Positions 16,101 through 23,068 of a stretch of 64,000 bases of DNA are shown here, in pieces (position 1 is the first letter of the stretch; every line of letters begins with the position of its first letter). The stretch is from contig CANRLH010000007.1 of NCBI GenBank assembly GCA_947631455.1, positions 1 to 64,000 of the forward strand. The letters are read 5' to 3'. The position numbers and the translations under genes are program-made. The notes beneath the pieces were generated by a model that saw only the letters and a list, made by a program, of their open reading frames with translations, had not been told where the DNA came from and did no database searches. The DNA is from an uncultured Clostridia bacterium. GTDB taxonomy: Bacteria > Bacillota > Clostridia > Oscillospirales > Ruminococcaceae.

Positions 16101-18429
16101 TGAGGGCGCTAAATTTGACCTTTACTACTTTGGTTCAGATGGCAATGGAGCTGCATCATGCATTTCGACAGGAATTACAACTGATGATAAGGGCCTAGCA
16201 AACATTAAGGAGAGCAGTGATCTTCAGCTGTATCCGGGCGTATATGAATTAAGAGAGACAAAAGCACCTGCGGGATATGCTATTTTGACCGAGCCGATCA
16301 GATTTTATCTTAATCCGTCGACTAATGATGTAGGAGATATTGAGATAATCTACTCGGGTGACGAGTATCCTATCTACAACAGCAAGGAATCTTTCAAGAT
16401 AAATAAGGTCGACGAAACAGGTAAGCCCGTTTCAGGCGCGACATTGCAGATCAAGGACGCCAAAGGTAATGAGGTTCTTAATTTTGAAACAAACGGACAG
16501 CCATATAGCGTAAATCTTGACGACGGAAAATATACACTTGTTGAAACTAAAACTCCTGATGGATATGAAACCGCTGCTGACATGGCATTTGAAGTCAAGG
16601 GCGGAAAGCTTGTTGCAGGAGTTGGTGTAAATTCTATTGAAGCAGTTATAACCATGGTCGACAATACAAAACAGACCTACAACCCATGGCTTAAGAAGGT
16701 AGTTGTTAACAGTAAAACCGACAGAGACTTTAAGTTTGTAATAGCAGAAGCCGAAAATAAGGCGAATGCAGTTGCAACGGTAACCCTGAAAAACGGTGAT
16801 AAAAAGGAGATTACAGGTCTTACTCATGGTGTCAAGTATGTGATCTATGAGATCGACGCAGACGGATACGATGTAGCGTTTGATAACGGTAAGAGCGAGT
16901 TTGAGTTTGAATACGACAAATATAAAAAGGATATACTGTTCACTGCGACAAATACCGAATACGAGGGAATCAAGCTTACAAAGCAGGTATCAAAGAACGG
17001 TATTGTGCAGACGGCTGACAGTAATGTAAAGTTTGAGTTCGATATTACCGATAAAGGCGGAAAGGTGATCGACAGCGTAACTATTACACAGGGCAATAAT
17101 GTAACTCTGGACGGCAAGAAGTATGTAAACGGAGAAAAGTATACTCTTGTAGAGAAAAATGCCGGAAAGTATGCTCTGTCAGTATTGGTAAACGGAGAAA
17201 AGTCAGCAGACGGAAGCTTTACCTATACAAAGGACACTGCTGTCGAGATATTAGCGACAAACTCTGTAACTAATGTTACAATCGACAAATGGGATGTAAC
17301 CAACAGTGAAGAGGTTGAAGGCGCAGAGCTTACCGTATACGATAAGGATGGGCACGAAGTTGATAAGTGGACATCTAAGAAGGGCGAAAAGCACACGATA
17401 GAGGGCATTATCCCCGGAGAGAAGTATACGCTTAAGGAGACGATAACTCCTGACAAATATGAAACAGCAACAGAAACCGTATTTACAGTTGATGAAAACG
17501 GCAAGGTAAAGGTAGAAAGCGGAGAAGATGCAAGCGTTGATAATAATGTTCTTATTATAGATGATGCGCTTATACCGACTACCGAAGCTACCACCGAGGC
17601 AACGACTGAAGTGACGACCGAGGCGACTACTGAGGCAACCACGGAAGCGACTACTGAGGAGACCACTGAGGCAACCACGGAAGCGACTACTGAGGAGACC
17701 ACCGAGGCAACGACGGAAGCGACTACTGAGGCTACCACTGAGGCAACTACGGAAGCGACTACTGAGGCAACCACGGAAGCAACTACTGAGGCAACAACTG
17801 AGGCAACAACTGAGGCAACAACCGAGGCAACCACGGAAGCGACAACCGAGGCTACCACTGAGGTAACCACGGAAGCGACTACTGAGGCGACCACCGAGGA
17901 GACCACCGAAGCGACTACCGAGGAGACCACTGAGGCGAGCACGGAAGCAACGACTGACCCATCCACAGAGACAACGACTTCTGAGACCACACAGGTGATT
18001 ACTCAAACTACGACGGTGTCGGCCACAAAGGTTACAACTACGTCAACTACCGGGGTTACCACAGAGTCTTCAACTACGGTAACTACTACGACAACTCCGG
18101 TTCAGACTATAACGGTTACTGCTAACACCGATCCGAGAAATGAGCTTGTCAGATACACAACGGAGGAGCTTAACGAAAGCGATTATACTCCTGAGAGCTG
18201 GGCGGTTTATAAAGAGGTCCTGGAGAGAGCAAAAAGAGTTCTTGCGGCAGGCGACGAGAATGAAATCAAGGCTGTTCTTCAAGAGCTTATTGAAGCAAGA
18301 AGAAATCTTGTGCTCGGTGCAAGCGTCAACACGGGCGCGGCGACAGAGGTAACACTTTCTATGTTCGCATTTATAACAACGATCGGAGCAGTTGCGGTTC
18401 TCAAGAGAAAAAGAGAAGACGATAAATAA
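13123..18429 (+). CDS. Giant cell-surface protein with isopeptide-type adhesin domains and Cna-B repeats
   Basis: 1768 residues. A signal peptide (about 1-34) is followed by tandem beta-rich domains (about 40-970) of the fimbrial D2/collagen-binding type, with recurring motifs such as VTWNVKIN, WKITATVDNPG, FVNKAWVEG and YQGE. Cna-B/SpaA-like domains follow near 977-1085 (ILKKDASN...YELRETKAPAGY), 1090-1180 (INKVDETGKPVSGATLQ...LVETKTPDGYET), 1281-1375 and 1384-1475; paired Lys and Glu positions suggest self-made isopeptide bonds. A TTEA repeat stalk (about 1485-1610), a Thr/Ser stretch, a FIVAR-like helix pair (about 1668-1730) and a SVNTGA-hydrophobic-KRKRE anchor close it. Likely a wall-anchored adhesin or pilin-like fibre. 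The ligand is unknown and no sortase is in the window. Confidence 0.9.
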   Translation: MRKGLLRRAAAVLLACAVSATTALSSLATTVVAETEWPKEPPTETGTALDNYITDLKLQYSKNGGEPDTYYNPGDTLKKSGKVKFEVFFAENGADLQFPENGVLTYTMPNVFNIEKEYGEMLDENGVKRGEYWIDENGKIVIKLDERWVAEGGSQQNGNLWFEAEFSRDKLQNQNEWTWKPNDKADITVKFDDKSDVKVDKKIIEFNRKTHELSYEITVEVAYGTVANLTLTDVMEGNLELVGANGGDVYKAFTITDKEGNPVDQSKVNIYMSGDDNSYTISIPNMTEGEKYTITYNCKIKDEAYDNASSPTLVDNKLSGSYQDQNDNSQNVDIPEKSVGPRDWDHSAKYEWVTKSGSYDDGNKSVTWNVKINDDGYFDVKGNTLTDTLGSDALSYDKDTPIKLYKLDENGNRDGDATLIQWDDANLKLGADDRSFTYTFPGDAQKAAYEFEYVTKVDVSKLSGSSNTVQNNVNYEGHISSGNASGIAGEQVDTSLSKAVTKSGDNWNKIGWKITATVDNPGKLSSIPYYIKDVIEFLEVGGQKYYDKLIPDSVKVTVMGVEGYDKTDLNLKSTLDYTDGNSEFYIYFDSDTKESSAIKGEYSKYEITIEYQTKVTDEARTDASDPYKWVELTNNAYSYQGEKEDHASAKSTLKKSDIKVTKSVVENANDYPSDICNSAKGEARYAVRINEGDYGASAGILSAEPLIIDDTFDTEKFELVKDNVYLAWGTNIWSIPNDWPASLNDNNHFKVTDITEIKDASGKILGYRFKTPDIAPEYAGCIYELRYTIKLKSEYMADSPVALPNKAVAYQGESELGSAELTYEFKPEILSKALTAKPNGDNSFVGKYQIIVNKGGLNLSDTDEIVVVDQFMPGMIIDTDTIKVFKCSVNEWGSETNTEIEFTPSYNQKTKQLKITVPDETYIKIEYNVTFKGAPNSTKEFVNKAWVEGLNKLETEDKSEVTFKQQGSGGGVGGDVVEFNILKKDASNPKINLEGAKFDLYYFGSDGNGAASCISTGITTDDKGLANIKESSDLQLYPGVYELRETKAPAGYAILTEPIRFYLNPSTNDVGDIEIIYSGDEYPIYNSKESFKINKVDETGKPVSGATLQIKDAKGNEVLNFETNGQPYSVNLDDGKYTLVETKTPDGYETAADMAFEVKGGKLVAGVGVNSIEAVITMVDNTKQTYNPWLKKVVVNSKTDRDFKFVIAEAENKANAVATVTLKNGDKKEITGLTHGVKYVIYEIDADGYDVAFDNGKSEFEFEYDKYKKDILFTATNTEYEGIKLTKQVSKNGIVQTADSNVKFEFDITDKGGKVIDSVTITQGNNVTLDGKKYVNGEKYTLVEKNAGKYALSVLVNGEKSADGSFTYTKDTAVEILATNSVTNVTIDKWDVTNSEEVEGAELTVYDKDGHEVDKWTSKKGEKHTIEGIIPGEKYTLKETITPDKYETATETVFTVDENGKVKVESGEDASVDNNVLIIDDALIPTTEATTEATTEVTTEATTEATTEATTEETTEATTEATTEETTEATTEATTEATTEATTEATTEATTEATTEATTEATTEATTEATTEATTEATTEVTTEATTEATTEETTEATTEETTEASTEATTDPSTETTTSETTQVITQTTTVSATKVTTTSTTGVTTESSTTVTTTTTPVQTITVTANTDPRNELVRYTTEELNESDYTPESWAVYKEVLERAKRVLAAGDENEIKAVLQELIEARRNLVLGASVNTGAATEVTLSMFAFITTIGAVAVLKRKREDDK
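17578..17956 (+). repeat. TTEA-coding tandem repeat
   Basis: About 30 imperfect 12-base units (pattern ACNACNGARGCN) coding Thr-Thr-Glu-Ala, with occasional Val or Glu in the fourth place. Synonymous variation between units is high. It forms the stalk between the Cna-B domains and the anchoring module, and could vary in length between strains. Confidence 0.9.
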
Positions 18430-18466
18430 CAGTTCATGTTGACTGCTTGATCGAGTTTAAAAAACG

Positions 18467-18501
18467 AAAATACTGTCCCGAGAAAATCGGGGCAGTATTT
18501 T
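18467..18501 (+). terminator. Intrinsic terminator after the giant surface protein
   Basis: 15-bp stem AAAATACTGTCCCGA / TCGGGGCAGTATTTT with one G-T pair and a 5-base loop, then TGTTT. It abuts the promoter of the next gene. Confidence 0.9.
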
Positions 18502-18502
18502 G

Positions 18503-18531
18503 TTTACAACGAAATCATTGTGTGGTATACT
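18503..18531 (+). promoter_or_regulatory. Promoter of the DUF5662 gene
   Basis: TTTACA (18503-18508), 17 bases, TATACT (18526-18531), then GGAGGAG and ATG at 18562. Confidence 0.6.
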
Positions 18532-18561
18532 AATTTTAAGAAAATATTGCCGGAGGAGAAT

Positions 18562-19143
18562 ATGCAGATAATAAATCATTTTTTGACTATAACAAAGCAC
18601 AGGCATCAGGTGATAAAAAACTGCTTTTTGGCAGGAATACCCATAAGAGGTCTTTTGCACGATCTGTCTAAATATACTCCCGTTGAATTTATTGCCGGAG
18701 CTAGATTTTATCAGGGAAACAGAAGTCCTAATGAAGGCGAGCGCGAGGCTTATGGGTACTCAAAGGCTTGGATACATCACAAAGGGATAAACAAACATCA
18801 TTTTGAGCATTGGACGGATTATAATCCTAAGACCAGAAGAACAGAGGGCGCACCAATGCCGACAAAATTCGTTATAGAGATGTTTTGCGATAGAGTGGCA
18901 GCGAGCAAAATATATATGGGTGACAAATACAGCGACGAAAGTGCGCTGTTGTATTTTGAAAAGGGCAGAAAAACAAGAATGATTCACAAAAGAACCAGTG
19001 ATATGCTTGAGTATCTTCTTTTAATGCTTAAATATAAAGGAGAAAAATTTACCTTTAAATATATAAGGCGCTTGGATAAATCTGCACCCCCGGAAAGCTT
19101 TAAATATATGTCTGATCTTGTTGACAAACTGCGCTTAAAGTGA
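18562..19143 (+). CDS. DUF5662 family protein
   Basis: 193 residues starting MQIINHFLTITKHRHQV, 9-10 bases after GGAGGAG; a longer frame back to 18520 has no ribosome site. The pattern H...H..V, GLLHDLSKYTPVEF and HHKGINKHHFEHW is typical of DUF5662, whose spaced His/Asp residues suggest a metal-binding, HD-like helical enzyme. Members are sometimes mislabelled catalase. The biochemical role is unknown. It stands alone between a surface protein and the hydrogenase maturation operon. Confidence 0.85.
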   Translation: MQIINHFLTITKHRHQVIKNCFLAGIPIRGLLHDLSKYTPVEFIAGARFYQGNRSPNEGEREAYGYSKAWIHHKGINKHHFEHWTDYNPKTRRTEGAPMPTKFVIEMFCDRVAASKIYMGDKYSDESALLYFEKGRKTRMIHKRTSDMLEYLLLMLKYKGEKFTFKYIRRLDKSAPPESFKYMSDLVDKLRLK

Positions 19144-19194
19144 TAAAATATTTTATGTGAGTGGAAAAGATTTTTGACCACAGGCATTATACAA

Positions 19195-19352
19195 AATTTA
19201 ACTGCCGACGGAAAGGATATATTCTGATCCGAAGGGGATAATGTATAACTTTTCTTATGCTTGGTTTATGGGTGGGCAATAGCTTGTCTTATAATCCGGG
19301 CTTTAACAGAGTGTTGACTTGTGTCCCCTTATTTTAAGCGGGACATTTTTTT
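19195..19352 (+). promoter_or_regulatory. Candidate structured leader with intrinsic terminator before the hydrogenase maturation operon
   Basis: The 234-base gap before the TM1266-like gene contains short complementary blocks (GGAT/ATCC near 19214-19231, ATCC/GGAT near 19227-19240, other GC-rich blocks near 19270-19305) and ends in a hairpin TGTCCC / GGGACA followed by seven Ts (about 19323-19352), only ~25 bases before the start codon. An intrinsic terminator there would block the operon unless overridden, which suggests attenuation or a riboswitch. It does not match a riboswitch class I know. The terminator could alternatively end a separate short transcript. Confidence 0.45.
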
Positions 19353-19377
19353 ATGCGCTATGTAAAGGGGGCATTTT

Positions 19378-19623
19378 ATGGAAACAAGGGTTGCCGTAAT
19401 AGCTTTGATAGTTGAGGATTCGTCACAGGCTGAAACGATCAACGGGATCTTGCACGAGTACGGTGAGTGTATAATCGCACGTATGGGAGTTCCTTATAAA
19501 AAGAAGGGGATAAACATCATAAGCGTTGCGGTAGATGCGGATACCGATACGATAGGCGCGCTTTCGGGAAAGCTTGGAATGATAAAAGGCGTAAGCGCAA
19601 AAACAGTTTATTCAAAGCTGTAA
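19378..19623 (+). CDS. TM1266-type putative regulator of the [FeFe]-hydrogenase system
   Basis: 81 residues (TRVAVIALIVED...INGILHEYGECIIARMGVPYKKKGINIISV...). This short ferredoxin-like (ACT/NikR C-terminal-like) protein is regularly encoded beside hydE, hydF and hydG and is annotated as an iron-only hydrogenase system regulator. There is no DNA-binding domain, so any regulation would act through a partner or a ligand. It starts 26 bases before hydG and heads the maturation operon. Function is inferred from family and context. Confidence 0.85.
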   Translation: METRVAVIALIVEDSSQAETINGILHEYGECIIARMGVPYKKKGINIISVAVDADTDTIGALSGKLGMIKGVSAKTVYSKL

Positions 19624-19648
19624 ATTAAAACCAAAAAGGAGAGATATA

Positions 19649-21070
19649 ATGAAGTATGATAAGAAATCGCTTAAAGCGGAGGAGTTTATAAATCACCAGG
19701 AGATACTTGACACAATTGAATATGCAAAGCAACATAAAGACGATAAGGAAATGTGCTTGAATCTTGCAAAAAGAGCCAAGGACTGTAAGGGACTTACTCA
19801 CCGAGAGGCGGCTGTTTTGCTTGAATGCGAAATTCCAGAGGTAGAGGATGAGATAAGAAGAAGCGCAATTGCAGTAAAGGAGCGTCTATACGGTGACAGA
19901 ATAGTTATGTTTGCGCCACTGTACCTTTCAAATTACTGCGTAAACGGCTGCACTTACTGTCCTTATCATCACTGCAACAAAAGCATTAAGAGAAAAAAGC
20001 TTACCCAGGATGAAATAAGAGCGGAGGTTATCGCTTTGCAGGATATGGGTCACAAGCGCCTTGCGATAGAATCGGGAGAGGATCCCGTGAACAACCCCAT
20101 AGAGTACATTCTTGAAAGCATAAAAACCATTTACAGCATAAAGCACAAAAACGGCGCAATAAGGCGCGTAAATGTAAACATAGCCGCGACAACGGTAGAA
20201 AATTACCGCAGACTTAAAGAGGCGGGAATAGGCACATATATCCTCTTTCAGGAGACTTATCACAAGGAGGATTATGAAGCTCTTCACCCGACCGGCCCCA
20301 AGCATAATTATGCCTATCACACGGAGGCGATGGACAGAGCGATGGAAGGCGGCATAGACGATGTAGGAATAGGCGTTTTGTTCGGACTTGAAAGATATCG
20401 CTATGATTTTGTGGGACTTTTGATGCACGCAGAGCACCTTGAGGCGGCGCATGGGGTAGGTCCGCACACAATATCGGTTCCCAGAATCTGCCCTGCAGAC
20501 GACATAAAAAAAGAGGACTTTGAAAACGCAATTTCAGACGAGATCTTTGAAAAGATAGTTGCCGTAATACGCCTTGCCGTTCCTTATACGGGAATGATAA
20601 TATCTACCAGAGAATCAAAAAGGACCAGAGAAAGAGTTTTAAGGCTTGGTATTTCTCAGATTTCCGGGGGCTCAAGAACGAGTGTCGGCGGATATGTTGA
20701 GGAGGAACCGGAGGAGGAAAACTCCGCACAGTTTGACATATCAGACAGGCGGACGCTTGACGAGGTGGTAAACTGGCTTTTGAAAATGGGATATATTCCG
20801 TCGTTTTGTACGGCGTGCTACCGTGAGGGCAGAACAGGCGACAGATTTATGTCGCTTTGCAAGAGCGGTCAGATAGCAAACTGCTGTCAGCCAAACGCGC
20901 TTATGACTCTTAAGGAATATCTTATGGACTATGCAAGCGAAGATACTAAAAAAGCAGGTGAAGCTCTAATAAAAGAACAGCTTTTGAAAATTCCAAATGA
21001 AAAGACAAGGCGTATTGCAACTGAAAATATAGAAAAAATAGAAAACGGAGAGCGTGATTTCAGATTTTAG
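19649..21070 (+). CDS. hydG: [FeFe]-hydrogenase maturase HydG (radical SAM tyrosine lyase)
   Basis: 473 residues. HydG splits tyrosine to supply CO and cyanide for the H-cluster. The radical SAM cluster motif is CVNGCTYC (CX3CX2C, near residue 97), followed by HHCNKSIKRK. The C-terminal domain has the auxiliary cluster motif CTACYREGRTGDRF and NCCQPNA, which separate HydG from the related ThiH. AAAAGGAGAG precedes the ATG. It lies between the TM1266-like gene and hydF. HydE, the third maturase, and the hydrogenase itself are not in the window. Confidence 0.96.
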   Translation: MKYDKKSLKAEEFINHQEILDTIEYAKQHKDDKEMCLNLAKRAKDCKGLTHREAAVLLECEIPEVEDEIRRSAIAVKERLYGDRIVMFAPLYLSNYCVNGCTYCPYHHCNKSIKRKKLTQDEIRAEVIALQDMGHKRLAIESGEDPVNNPIEYILESIKTIYSIKHKNGAIRRVNVNIAATTVENYRRLKEAGIGTYILFQETYHKEDYEALHPTGPKHNYAYHTEAMDRAMEGGIDDVGIGVLFGLERYRYDFVGLLMHAEHLEAAHGVGPHTISVPRICPADDIKKEDFENAISDEIFEKIVAVIRLAVPYTGMIISTRESKRTRERVLRLGISQISGGSRTSVGGYVEEEPEEENSAQFDISDRRTLDEVVNWLLKMGYIPSFCTACYREGRTGDRFMSLCKSGQIANCCQPNALMTLKEYLMDYASEDTKKAGEALIKEQLLKIPNEKTRRIATENIEKIENGERDFRF

Positions 21071-21091
21071 CAAATCGGGAGGTATGCGGTA

Positions 21092-22285
21092 ATGTCATCG
21101 CTTAATGAAACACCCAGAGCGAACAGACTTCACATAGGATTTTTCGGAAAGAGAAACAGCGGTAAGTCAAGCCTTATAAACGCTTTTGCAAATCAGCAAA
21201 TATCCATCGTTTCAAATACTCCGGGAACGACTACGGATCCCGTGTTTAAGTCTATGGAAATTCTGCCGCTGGGGGCGTGTGTTTTGATAGACACGGCGGG
21301 CTTTGACGATATCGGAGAGCTCGGTGAAATACGGGTTGAAAAAACAAAAACAGCAGCGGAGAAAACCGATATAGCGGTCATACTTTTAAGCGGAGATGAT
21401 CTTTCAAAAGAATTTAAGTGGTATGAGTATTTTAAGGGCAGAAAAACTCCTACGCTTCTTTGCGTTTCAAAATCCGACGAACTGCAAAAAGGTGCCGCTT
21501 ATGTAAAAAATGCAAAGAAGGTTTTTGGCATCGCGCCGCTTTTAATAAGCTCAAAGACAAGAGCGGGCATTGATGAGTTTAAGGAGGCGCTTATAAGGCT
21601 GCTGCCGGAGGATTATGACAGTGGCAGTATAACCGGATCTCTTTGTAAAGAGGGGGACACGGTGCTTTTGGTTATGCCACAGGATATACAGGCGCCAAAG
21701 GGCAGGCTTATTTTGCCACAGGTGCAGACTTTAAGAGAGCTGCTTGACAAAAAATGTATCGTAACAAGCTCAACTACCGATAAGCTTGACGATGCTCTTG
21801 CGGCTTTGTCAAAACCTCCCAAGCTTATAATCACAGACTCTCAGGTGTTCAAAACAGTTTATGAAAAAAAGCCCGAGGAAAGTATGCTTACGTCTTTTTC
21901 TACACTTTTTGCGGGGTATAAGGGAGACTTAAGCTATTATATCGAGGGCGCGAAATCAATTGACAGGCTTGATGAGAACTCTCGTATTCTTATTGCGGAA
22001 TGCTGCACCCACGCTCCTTTAAGCGAGGACATTGGCAGGGAAAAGCTGCCTAGGCTTTTGAGAAAGAAAATAGGCGATGGGATCAAGATCGACTTTGTGT
22101 CCGGAACAGATTTTCCGGATGACCTTACAGGTTATGATCTCGTTATTCAGTGCGGAGCATGTATGTTTAACCGCAAATATGTAATGTCACGTATAGATAA
22201 AGCAAAGCAGCAGAAGGTTATGATGTCTAATTACGGAGTTGTAATTGCTGCTTTAAACGGTATTTTAGATAAGATAAATTATTAA
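21092..22285 (+). CDS. hydF: [FeFe]-hydrogenase maturation GTPase HydF
   Basis: 397 residues. HydF is the GTPase scaffold on which the H-cluster 2Fe precursor is built. The N-terminal G domain shows GKRNSGKSSL (P-loop), TTTDP (switch I), DTAGFDD and SKSDE. The middle is the dimerisation domain (IDRLDENSRILIAE). The C-terminal iron-sulfur domain carries CTH and, about 53 residues later, QCGAC: the three cysteines are kept, but the second His of the usual CxH...HCxxC pattern is Gln. It starts 21 bases after hydG and ends the operon, converging on a lipoprotein gene. Confidence 0.95.
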   Translation: MSSLNETPRANRLHIGFFGKRNSGKSSLINAFANQQISIVSNTPGTTTDPVFKSMEILPLGACVLIDTAGFDDIGELGEIRVEKTKTAAEKTDIAVILLSGDDLSKEFKWYEYFKGRKTPTLLCVSKSDELQKGAAYVKNAKKVFGIAPLLISSKTRAGIDEFKEALIRLLPEDYDSGSITGSLCKEGDTVLLVMPQDIQAPKGRLILPQVQTLRELLDKKCIVTSSTTDKLDDALAALSKPPKLIITDSQVFKTVYEKKPEESMLTSFSTLFAGYKGDLSYYIEGAKSIDRLDENSRILIAECCTHAPLSEDIGREKLPRLLRKKIGDGIKIDFVSGTDFPDDLTGYDLVIQCGACMFNRKYVMSRIDKAKQQKVMMSNYGVVIAALNGILDKINY

Positions 22286-22363
22286 AATTATGCCGCTTTT
22301 ATCTTCGTAAGTGACTGAAAAGCAAATATTATAGCAACATAAATATAAAAAGATATACTGTAA

Positions 22364-22396
22364 AATAAAAAGCAGACAGTGTTTTAGCTGTCTGCT
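22364..22396 (-). terminator. Terminator of the small lipoprotein gene (and possibly hydF)
   Basis: 9-bp stem AGCAGACAG (22371-22379) / CTGTCTGCT (22388-22396). On the minus strand it is followed by a T-rich run (complement of AAAATAAAA). On the plus strand CTTCTTTT follows, so it may also end hydF transcripts. Confidence 0.75.
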
Positions 22397-22402
22397 CTTC
22401 TT

Positions 22403-22750
22403 TTAATCTAAAATATCGTCTACTGCGTCTCTTGCGCCGTCAACGCCGTCTTTAACTCCGTCGGCTATGTCGTCGCCGATATCAGCAGCATCAGAGGAAA
22501 GCTCGTCCATACCGTCATTATCTTTGTTTACGTCATCGGTATGATCTCCTCTGTCTTCGTCCTTTGAGTCCGTATCCTTGTCATCACGATCATCGTCGTT
22601 TTGCTTAGTAGTTGTTGTGGTAGTTGTCGTTGTAGTCGTACTTGACGAAGAGTCTTTGTCATTTTTGTCATTGCCTTCATCGTTTTTGCATCCTGCAAGC
22701 ATTAGAATACAAGCAAGGGACGAAAGCATAATAGCTAATAATTTTTTCAT
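22403..22750 (-). CDS. Small acidic lipoprotein with poly-Thr linker
   Basis: 115 residues. A lipoprotein signal peptide ends in LAGC (cysteine near residue 21), so the mature protein should be lipid-anchored outside the membrane. It is then almost wholly Asp/Lys/Asn/Ser with a run of eleven Thr (about 39-49) and an amphipathic C-terminus (DDIADGVKDGVDGARDAVDDI). No enzymatic domain is visible. The poly-Thr run echoes the stalks of the two surface proteins at 10.7-18.4 kb. An unknown function, perhaps a wall spacer or cation-binding lipoprotein. Confidence 0.82.
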   Translation of the reverse strand: MKKLLAIMLSSLACILMLAGCKNDEGNDKNDKDSSSSTTTTTTTTTTTKQNDDDRDDKDTDSKDEDRGDHTDDVNKDNDGMDELSSDAADIGDDIADGVKDGVDGARDAVDDILD

Positions 22751-23068
22751 ATCAAATCACCTTTCTGAAAAGTTTTTTAAATAAGGAGCGCCATGCTCCG
22801 CTATTTAACAAGCAACGTAGGCCATTTCCCTAAGACATTCTGAAGATAATTAAGTCTTTACAGAAAGCCTGTGATGAAGCCCGTCTGTAACTATGGCAAC
22901 ATCAGCTGCGGTTATTAAACCTCTTTTCAACAGATATATTTTGCACTAAGACATAAAATATACATTTTTAATATTGAAAAAAACACTATTATATGATAAA
23001 ATTATTCAGGGAAAAATTACCTTAATTTTGTTAATACTTGGCTATTAAATACAAACAGGGAGGATATT
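22751..23068. other. Divergent intergenic region between lipoprotein and GH36 genes
   Basis: This 318-base gap holds the GH36 promoter (22974-23002) and a hairpin at 22777-22808 (TTAAATA and GGAGC pairing with GCTCC and TATTTAA), lying in the lipoprotein leader about 27 bases before its start codon, where it could affect translation or RNA stability. Nothing else convincing was found. Confidence 0.55.
22974..23002 (+). promoter_or_regulatory. Promoter of the alpha-galactosidase gene
   Basis: TTGAAA (22974-22979), 17 bases, TAAAAT (22997-23002); the start codon is 67 bases further on after GGGAGG. Confidence 0.65.

Noticed and set aside
17578..17956. Regular repeat that could suggest a CRISPR array
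   Set aside because: Units are 12 bases, in frame and without unique spacers; they code a stalk. No cas genes are in the window.
17223..18006. Long Val/Ser- and Arg/Cys-rich frames antisense to the giant surface gene
   Set aside because: Artefacts of the 12-base TTEA repeats read on the other strand.
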